Source: Gadus chalcogrammus (lineage: Eukaryota > Chordata > Actinopteri > Gadiformes > Gadidae). From it: a stretch of 64,000 nucleotides of DNA. A model generated the notes under the pieces. The model searched no databases. It was given only the letters and a program-made list of their open reading frames with translations, and was not told where the DNA came from. Both the position numbers and the translations under genes were made by a program. The stretch is taken from positions 5,710,089 to 5,774,088 of the forward strand of contig NC_079417.1 in the NCBI RefSeq assembly GCF_026213295.1. Reading direction: 5' to 3'. Below, piece by piece: positions 1-64,000 of this stretch; the first letter of the stretch is position 1, and each line of letters opens with the position of its first letter.

Positions 1-7709
<7,709 letters not shown>

Positions 7710-8427
7710 GGCTCCAGCACAGTCCACCGGGGCACCATAGACACCCAACTGTGTACAGCACAAACATAGCTTGTTCTTTCATTTATTCTTTGATCTCAGC
7801 AATGGTTTAAAATCCAAAACGAGCGTTTAAGCTTTACACTACTTGTTGGACGTGATGCTGTCAAGAATGTATAAATGAATCAAATAACAATAGCCTGTAT
7901 ACAATGATATTAATCATACATAACGTAAACAAGTCAAATATGATGCTGGGCAATTTGACATGCATGATACAAGTAACGTTAGGCTACTAACGTTATCTAT
8001 ATTATGACTGTCAGTCACATCCGTCCATCTGTAGTCTAAACATCCCCCGTGCGCTTGTTTACTTAATCAGAAAGAACAGATACCGACAGGACAAATAATA
8101 TTTATGAAAAAGTATTATAATGCACCATTGTTTCAACTTAAAAAGGTTAGATTTATGCCGGAAGGGATTTACGCGTATTCATACACAGTACAGCACTTGC
8201 GACGCGCCAGCAGAGCGACCTCCCAGGGACAAGGAGAGTCTTCGCCGCCTCACAGTTCGACTACAGACCGAGGCTTCAAATGAGGCCTTAATGTATCCCA
8301 TGCGCTCCAAGTAAAAGAGGCGTGCTTTAAAAAGACATCCAAAATATGCCCAAAAGGTATGCAATGTATGTGGTCATTACAGGGGCATAGTTAAAAAGCG
8401 ACTGGGATAGAAATTGTATATACATAC

Positions 8428-8620
8428 CTTGTCAGGGTGAATGTGTCTTGTGGTAAGTATCAGCAACACACTTTACATCGCGTCCTGTGTTGATATCGAG
8501 GCGACAATACACACTCTTCTGCGATCCAGTCAAATAGTACGAGTGAAATCGCTGCGAATGTGACAAATGATATCCACTTGTAGCTTTGGCTGTGTCCAGT
8601 TCCTTGTAACGCTGTTGTTG
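8428..8620 (-). promoter_or_regulatory. man1b1: Likely man1b1 non-coding first exon and promoter side
   Basis: A strong donor (AAG then GTATGT) at 8427-8426 would splice to the acceptor of exon 7605-7748. The frame that continues into the protein contains a stop, so the exon is probably 5' UTR. It holds an ATG directly followed by TAA (minus strand, 8478-8473), a start-stop mini uORF. The upper boundary is unknown; 8620 is only a guess. Palindromic DNA at 8737-8885 lies just upstream. Confidence 0.4.
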
Positions 8621-8736
8621 AAGTTGACAGGTCCACCTATTACAGCGCCGCCCCACCGGACGCGTAAGCGCAAGGAAATGTGGCCATTCAAAACACTTGC
8701 GTGCGATAGGCTGCGAGTTATACCGACCCATTTGTG

Positions 8737-8885
8737 TAGTGATTGTCCTTGGTTGCCCAGAAAACTATAATTTATAGTTATCTGGTCAACCAAATGACAA
8801 TCACTATACAAACCAGTGTTTTGTTTTCAAAATACTAGCTTTATAGACGGAATGAAGCTAGTATTTTGAAAACAAAACACTGGTT
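8737..8885. repeat. Two adjacent inverted repeats upstream of man1b1
   Basis: 8811-8841 and 8855-8885 are perfect 31-base reverse complements around a 13-base loop. Just before, 8737-8770 and 8772-8806 form an imperfect palindrome with almost no loop. Together they resemble a small foldback or MITE-type insertion. No protein is encoded. Confidence 0.9.
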
Positions 8886-11332
8886 CAGTTGTATTACAAT
8901 TAACTATCATTGTCAAATAGGAATTAGCAAAATGCTTTAAAACCATGGTAGCATTCGTCCTTATGCTAAAATATATGATTTCAGTGTTAATAAATTACCA
9001 TCAATACCATCAAAAATAAAGAATGTATTGTAGTTCTGTAGCCATCTATTAATCGAGCCATCCATTTATTTATTCATGTGCAGCATCAGCTGAAAATACA
9101 AAATATTGAGGAAAATAAAAAATATTTAAATTGAGGCAGAAATAACAATTGTCCTGAAACAAGAAAACATAAATACTTAATTCAAATAAATGTCAAAACA
9201 TAATAGGATATATAAAATTAAATTACAAAATAATACATTCATTGAAACTGAATGTCATTAAAATTCCCACGCACTCATAAAACAACTCCTAAAACAATAT
9301 TTACAGCAGTTGCCTTATGCACACAGTACACACAGTATTTACATTTCCGCTATGACGGGTACATTTAATCGTATTAAAGTGAACATTAATTTACAACATC
9401 AACATGCACATGCACAGAAAAGTTCCTGCAACTTGCTGGTGCGTTTAATAGACAATAGGAATTGTATTTGAGACAAATATGTAGATTATGAGATCGAAAT
9501 TCAGGAGTGTTTTTACCAGAGGATACATTTGAGATCGAAAAGGTTTGGTGCCACTATGTACTAGTGGGATGTCGAATGGACTACTGAATGTCTAGGTTAA
9601 AGTGAGGTCACACCTGGACAAAATTTAACTCCTTGCGAAATCATCACATAGATTTAGGTAGCATAAACATTGACCATAAAACGTCAAATGGACGGCTTTG
9701 AAAGCAGGGGTGAATCATTGCAGTCAAGGCTCATTGGAGTCTAATCATCAGCCAATCACTGCTGATCACAGAGCAGGGGATGGATTTGACCACACTGGCA
9801 GTGCAGTGTGAAAATGAGCATTTCCAAACACATTCCAGGATGCATTTTTGCATGATCTGTCATCACTCATCATCACAAAGTCTATTTATAGATACACAAC
9901 TTAAAGGCAGAATTTAATGGGTTTGCTTTGAATATGGGTGCCATGGCAACAGTAATGGGTAGAGCGTGTTTTTTTTGGAGAAGCAAAATGCTGATCACGA
10001 CATGACGGGTCGGGTGTGTTTGATAAGGTGTGTGTGATCCCGCTCAGAACTCAGTTTCACTTGTGCCCTCATTCCCCATTCCCCCACTATTTAGGAAAAA
10101 AGTATACGGTGAATTAGGACACCAATTAAGCACCAGATATCTATTGGCAGGATGTAAATGAATCTCATAAACAGGCCGACCCTTTATAAGATGTCCACCT
10201 GTAAGAGCTCATTTGCATAAAACAAAAAGTATCTGCAGACTATCTCTACCGTATGATCGGATGATAATGAAAACCTCTGTGCTGTAATAACTGCATCAGC
10301 ACTGTACACTTATTTGATGGTGTATTACGGTAATGAAGTAGTGCACTATATACGGAACTAGGTTTGTACATTTTAGACAGCCCTCAAAATGGTGAAGCCC
10401 TAAATAGTGCAAGTAGGCCAAACCGAACCAAGCACAGGTAAAGGATCCCAGGCCTGAATAGGGCTTCTTAGGGGGTTGATCACTCACGTCTTCATGTTTC
10501 ACAAGCACTTCACCCCCACAGGCTTTCACGAGCTTACAGTAAATATCCAACCCTGCCAGTCGAGTAATCCCAGTGTTTCTCTCTGAACCACTGAGATTGG
10601 ACAATTCTTGCAAAAGTTGTTTGCGATGTAAATCTCTTTTCTTAGGTTTTAACTCGGATAGGATTCTTACATAGCTCAGTCATTACCCAGCAATAAGATG
10701 TTTGCGATGTAAACAACTAAGGTCTGTCAAGCAACTATTCTTGAACTTGGTTAAAACTCAATCATTACCCTGTGTCATTTTTCATGTCAACACCTTAAAT
10801 GGGTAAGGGAATGAAAGCTCTACTGAGGCATAGGCAGGAACAATAATAAAGACTTTAGATGTATGATCATTCACTTTAGGTGACATTGAGGTTCATGGAA
10901 TGCTTTAGAGGGGGTTATGTTGAGGTTTAGATTGGCCAAATTACTGTAAGAATCTGGAGCAGAGCAACGCGTCTAGGGAATGTGTGTAAAGTTGCAACCA
11001 ACGAGGGCTTAACCACAGCAATGTGGCTTAGAACACGAATACCCGAACAGAAAACATGTTTGTAGGAATGACATAAATAAACAGTTTCAACTATACAAAC
11101 ATGTGAACACAAATGTACAAATGATAGCTTAAAAAAAAAAATCTCAAAAGGCAGCTCCGGTATAACCTCCCGTCTCAAATAACGTCTTTGACTGAAACCT
11201 CCGACTCCTCCTGGCAGTATGGGCTCCCCAGCTGACGCCGCGGTGCTCTCTCCTGCCGGGGGGGGGGGACCGACCGTCGGACCCGCATCCTGGCTGCAAC
11301 CCCCCGTCGCCCCCCACCCCCCCCTGACTCCC
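8886..11332. other. man1b1-collagen spacer, probably including the collagen 3' UTR
   Basis: AT-rich and without recognisable coding sequence. On the minus strand the collagen stop is at 11335-11333. The first AATAAA-type hexamers I noticed downstream are the overlapping pair at about 9064-9073, so the collagen 3' UTR could be about 2.2 kb. The 105-codon minus frame at 10296-10613 shows no family resemblance and is treated as chance. Confidence 0.4.
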
Positions 11333-53950
<42,618 letters not shown>

Positions 53951-54363
53951 GGCGTCCTTCGTGCGTCCCGTAGACCTACAGATGACAAACAGCTCATAGT
54001 CAACACGGTGTTGTACTCAACGCTGTGTATACATTCACCTGTTGTCCGCCTCAACTGACACCCAGGACAACGTTCACTTTGGACAACATATGAGTTGAAA
54101 TTTCTTATTCCCACATTCCACCTTGTTCAACTCAGCCACGCCCACCGCTGATGATTCTGACCTATTGTAACACACTGATTTGAATACAGCGCTCAGACCC
54201 AACCCCATTCACAAATTGCTATTTTGTTTGACCTACAGACACACGCGTACGCACGGACACACACAAAGAGCATGTTATACTAAGATATTAATTATTAAAT
54301 GACGTAAATCATATGGAAACAACTTGTCATCACACACACACACCGAGTCTCACGTGGTTTGAT
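53951..54363 (-). promoter_or_regulatory. Probable collagen promoter and 5' UTR region
   Basis: The region lies upstream of the canonical signal-peptide ATG. A GT donor-like GTAGGTCTA is seen at about 53975. No TATA box was recognised with confidence, so the transcription start is not placed. Confidence 0.3.
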
Positions 54364-55765
54364 TTTATTCTTTTTTTATTTCAAGGACCTTTGCTTCTTA
54401 CAAAATGTTAAATGTAGAAACAACTGCAGAATTCAAAATCTGGCTGAGAAACATAAAATCAGGCAACAAGTCAGTGTATCCGAAGACGTAAATAATGATT
54501 CTTCCAACTCTGGGACACAGGCGGAACTATCAACAATGTTCATTGTTCAATACTGTGTTAATTTAGCCTACCTTTTTTTTTATTAGAAATGTTCAACAAT
54601 CCCGCATTATTTATATCAAATATTAAAAATCAAAAAAATAATACATAGTATCAAAAAGTACCAAGGCTTTTACATGCACATACATTGTCAGAACATGCAC
54701 GGAAAAAAAATAGAAGGCAAAATAAATCCTACATTGTCCGTGTTGCAGAGATACAAAATCTTGGTAACTCGGTTAGTGAACCGCCAATAGTTGACAAAGG
54801 CATGTCAACGCTTTAAATGTAATTTCTATTTGGATGACAAATCGTTTTCAAAAAAGAATTATATGCCTGCCTGTAAATTGGGGCCCCGGTGGAATATATG
54901 GAATGTGATGTAAACGTAAATCAAGACGTGTCGTGTTCACGTCGGCAGTTACCATGTTTTTACCGCGTGTCCAAGGCCCCAGTCCGAAAAGGGACAGACA
55001 CACTGACATCCATCTGGAATCACTGATGCCGGCGGCAGATTTGGTCAACGTGGGATACTTGGGTAAATGTAATGCATGCAGATATATAAAGTTGCTGTAT
55101 TCCTAAGTATTGTTTTTCTTTCTGCTTTACACGTTGTGTGTCTCACCTTATGCGTGGTAATCATTGGTAGTCTTTTTGTATGCGTTTTCGTACCTTTTGT
55201 GTATAGATATATATAGAAAACATTTGGTCACGTTCATGCTGATGTCTGATTCTGTGAAGACCAGCATGTAAAGCTACAGAATGGAGCGATAAAGTCTCTG
55301 TTCTCTCTCTCGACCATCACCCGTGTTGCATAGCCCTGCTCTCCTACACTGAACTCCCTGGGTGTAGAGTCACTCGCCGGTCAACTCAACCTCTGACCGA
55401 CTGTGATCGCCTCAAAACAGGCCTCTCTCTCTCTCTCCCCCTCTCTCTCCCTCTCTCCCCTCAAAAAGGGGAGGGGACTAACCTCGACAGGCCTACCTCT
55501 CTGTCTGTCTCAGTGGAAACAAAGCCTTGTCTGAAGTTGCATGTTACGCTGTGTGTGCTCCGGACAGGACAGGACTGAAGCCAGTGTATCTGTATAGATA
55601 TCCGTACGCTGTGTCGCCGGTAGGCTATGGACGTTGTTGTCCACCCACTGTGCAAATGGTAAAGGTTGCATGTTGAAGTTGGGACAGTGTTTGGTACATT
55701 ACTCTGTTGAGAATGGAAGCTAAAGATGAACAAGTCAGAATATAGACAGTTAAACCCACATGTGC

Positions 55766-55839
<74 letters not shown>

Positions 55840-57147
55840 CTCCCCCATTAGCCCCTCACACACACACACACAATCAAACACACACACACACACACACACC
55901 CTCAAACATACACCCCCCTGACCTGTCTCTTACTAAAACAGCCAATGAGAGCCGGAGTAGATCCGTGTCAGCCATTTTGGGTCTTGCATCCCTAAACTCC
56001 TGCATGCTGCTTTCCTAATGTGTGGCTGCAGTCGCACCAGGAAGTGGAAAGGCAACAGAGGAAAACAAGCACACAAATGAGACGAGCGCTACCTTCTACA
56101 CAAACATGCACGCTCGTTACTGACATTATCTCAAGTGGTAGTGTTCTTGTGTTTAGTCCATTGGCGTACAACACACCCCCATACATTTTGAGTGACAGTC
56201 ACACTCCTTGAAAGGACAAAACATAAAGAGAAGAATGAGAACAAGCATGAGGTGCTCAGTTGCTCGCGTTAGAAACGTAAACGGCGTGGTGTGGCGTGCG
56301 CTTTAAGGCGTCCTGTACGACTGGTTCTCCTTGGAGCGCTACATCGGGAACCAATCGGCTGCTCAGGATCTGCCGCCATAGAAATCAATGGATGTTGCAT
56401 CTTTTGTGTCTACAGTATTATCTAAAAGGAGAGGCACTTTGTTCCGGAAACATTGCAAACCACTACGTAACAAAAACGGTTGACCTGAAACAAAACAACA
56501 AATGCTTTTCTTTAACATAAACACATTTTCAAAAAAATATTCACATGATCAAAAAAAGATAACAGAACTACAGGTACACATTCTATAATAAAAAAAAACA
56601 ATTAGTGAATCAAGCAATCTCCCATCACTGTTTTCTGCCATGCTTTGCTTCCAATCAATGAGGGAAACAGTAGAACAGAATGGCAGGAGAGGAATCAACG
56701 TGAAGACATCAAAGTGAAGACATGTCTGTCCGCTCAGGGAATGTTTCTAAGGAACAGGCAGTGTTATTGGATGGTTGAGTCCCAGAACCAAAACAAGTAA
56801 ACTTTATTGGTCTTCCCAAACTTTTTTCTCACTTTTCTATCAAATGGGTCCCGTATACTTTTTTTTACACTTTTAAATATGACCTCTCCGACAAAAACAC
56901 ATCGTCTTTTTCTCTCCTTCATCTAGGGTAGAGGTCAAGCATGAGATACATGCACGCACACAAAGACATCTTACTGAAACACACACACGCACGGACACAC
57001 ACACGCACGCACGCACACACGCATACACAACCATGTAAACCAAAGCCTCCAAAGAAGGATGATAAAACTCATCACAATTCCTCAAATAAATATGTTATTA
57101 ATAAAAAAGAAACCACCACCAGCGTGGGTTGTTTAGTTATAGCCATG
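54364..57147 (-). other. cacna1b: Probable cacna1b 3' UTR and spacer
   Basis: About 2.8 kb without recognisable coding sequence between the cacna1b stop and the collagen promoter. A minus-strand AATAAA lies at 54369-54364, which would make most of the interval 3' UTR. Contains (CT)n at 55769-55836 and a CACG/CA-rich tract at 56980-57025. Confidence 0.4.
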
Positions 57148-62023
<4,876 letters not shown>

Positions 62024-63358
62024 CTGTCGCAGGTAACCAGGTGAAAGTGTCAGAGGAAGATGGCGTAGAAGAGAGAGCGAGAGATTGATTTTGACAAAGA
62101 GAGGACCGAGAGAGAGAGAAAGGGAGATTCATTATGTATAAATCTATGCATATTCTTCTATATTTCTTTCTGTTCTTCCTTTTCTTTTGTATTATTTTGT
62201 ATTTTTCACACAATACTTGATATGTTTAACTCCTGCTCATCTTATCAATTGTGTTTTGTTCTATGTAAAGTCCTTTCTATCTTCAGATTGACTTAATCAT
62301 TCCCAGATGGAAAGTAGGGCATCACAGGAGAGAGTACTTGAAAAGAGCCGCTGTGAGAGAAACTATTTCCCCAAGATAAATAAAATATCGGAATCTGAAC
62401 TCTTTACTGCCGATAGGATTAGCTGCACATGAATGGAGGTGCAGACAATAATATTTTAACTGACAGAAACAATCTCCAGGTTATATCTACAACCAACTGA
62501 CCAAAATGCACTCACAAACAACGTATAACAATGAACTAAAAGGTAATAAAGGTGCAGCAGCACATCTAAAAAGACTGATGGATGCACACAGTTTAAATTA
62601 TGTGGTGGATTTGTCTGTCTGATCCTGTTTACAGAAAAAAACCTGTAATAGAATAATGAATTCCACTAATAAGAACATCTCGCTGAACCAAACTCGTCCG
62701 CCGAGCCCAAAGCAACACCAAGCCCTGTTGAGCCATAGGTCGGGCCAGCTGCAGAGTCGCGCCTTGAAGGTTTACAGCTGCAGGTGCAGATTAAACACCA
62801 GATGATATTAGCCTACCAGACGAATTGCAAACTGCAATTAGTCTGGGACCTCTCTCTGTTCATTTTCCATTTCCGAAGGGAGTCACCCACGGCGGGCGCA
62901 GACCTTAATGCCTTGGACACGATTGGATTGACCTGCATCCAATCATAGCAACAAAACGGGTGACGCAGCACTGAGTGACGAAAAAATTGCATCTCTGTCT
63001 GGTTGGTTGCCAGGCTAGGATTACATTAGGATTACATAACTCCATACAGAGCGACGACAGAGATGGTGTGGAGACCCAAGACCACAGATACGGTACCTAG
63101 GAAGGCTCCACAGTGCCATGGGGTTGTTTGGTCAGGTGTTCTGTGTGCTGACACTAAGAATAGTTCGGCTTAATAACAATGTTTGTATGTGTGTGTGTGT
63201 GTTAATGTTGTTCTTTGTGTAACCAGGGTAAAGGCCTTTACCCCTGAGGATAAAAGGTATATGTGTGTGCGTGTGTGCATGAGTGTGTGTTTGTGTTTGA
63301 GTGTGTGTGTTTGAGTGTGTGTGTGCGTGCGTGCGTGCGTGGGTGTGTGTGTGTGCGC

Positions 63359-63412
<54 letters not shown>

Positions 63413-64000
63413 GTGCGTGTGTGTGTGTGTGGGTACATACAGCCAGGGTCCCTGGGTGCAAATTCATCCGCTGTCCGGTCATTGAAGAAGAGGTAGGAAA
63501 GGAAAGGAGCGGGGAAGGTAGGAAGGAAGGAAGGAAGGTGAGGTTGTTAACATATTCAAAATGGCAATGCCAATGGCAACTGCATATCTTTTATGAAGTG
63601 TGGAGCTCTGGACCACAGGGGAGCACGCAGAGAACAGCCATGGGATAGGTAGTATAGTGGGACTAGAACGCCCCCTGCTGTGTGAACGGTTTACTACACA
63701 ATTCTGCGTCGGCCACCAAGGCAGAAGTGTGGTTCGCCTGGTCTTTACTCCTGGTTCTCTCCTTTCTTGATCCCTTTTTATCACTCTTTAGATCCCCAGA
63801 GGCTCTCAGCGTTTGGATTGACAGATCACATGATGCCTCTCTCTCTCTTTCCCTCTTAGACTCAATGCATATCTCTTTCTCTTTCCCCATTTTTCTAGCT
63901 GTCTTGCTCGCTCTCCCTCCCTTCTGTTCTCTCGAGCACATGTTCTGGACAGAGGCCAGCCGAGGGGACTATGCAGTCCGGAGCTGAACTAACCGGTCTT
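62024..64000. other. cacna1b: cacna1b intron sequence to the window edge
   Basis: No further exon could be supported. It contains a mixed GT/GTGC tract at 63180-63432 and a short GGAA run at about 63520-63540. Upstream coding exons should continue beyond 64000. Confidence 0.6.

Noticed and set aside
10296..10613. 105-codon minus-strand frame downstream of the collagen stop
   Set aside because: No recognisable family; it lies in the probable 3' UTR and composition is non-coding.
63440..63475. Possible short cacna1b exon reading [10 protein letters not shown]
   Set aside because: Acceptor and donor are present, but the peptide does not match Cav2.2 convincingly and phase to the next exon cannot be shown.

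Overview
The window is animal genomic DNA, almost certainly from a ray-finned fish. It has short exons with GT-AG introns, very many long (CA)n/(GT)n tracts, tRNA-derived SINE and LINE tails of teleost type, and three vertebrate genes all on the minus strand. The microsatellite density recalls gadiform fish, but the species cannot be fixed from sequence alone. I rebuilt the gene models by hand from splice sites, reading-frame phase and family similarity. Everything that is coding lies on the minus strand.

Layout from low to high coordinate, which is 3' to 5' for the genes. (1) 1-8.6 kb: the 5' two thirds of man1b1, ER mannosyl-oligosaccharide 1,2-alpha-mannosidase (GH47). Ten coding exons join in phase, plus one likely non-coding first exon; the 3' exons lie outside the window. 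(2) 11.3-54.0 kb: a complete fibrillar procollagen gene with a signal peptide exon, a TSPN/laminin-G domain, an acidic variable region, a minor helix, a short non-helical linker, 53 exons carrying about 338 Gly-X-Y triplets, and five C-propeptide exons; about 1,750 residues. Its layout is that of clade B (type V/XI) collagens, but the sequence is strongly divergent. (3) 57.1-62.0 kb and beyond the right edge: the last three coding exons of an N-type (Cav2.2) calcium channel gene, cacna1b, ending in the PDZ ligand DEWC.

The most interesting object is the collagen. The helix keeps the canonical fibrillar length, yet six triplets lack the first-position glycine. The C-propeptide has lost two of the four cysteines that normally link chains. 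A second, in-phase signal-peptide exon at 42.5 kb could drive a short form without the TSPN domain, as COL9A1 does with its own alternative promoter. The three genes are not a pathway. Their proximity agrees with human 9q34.3, where MAN1B1, CACNA1B and COL5A1 all lie.

Introns and spacers hold many microsatellites, about ten minisatellites, several near-perfect palindromes, one MITE-like element with roughly 90-bp terminal inverted repeats, SINE copies and LINE 3' ends. No tRNA or rRNA genes, CRISPR arrays or viral genes were seen.
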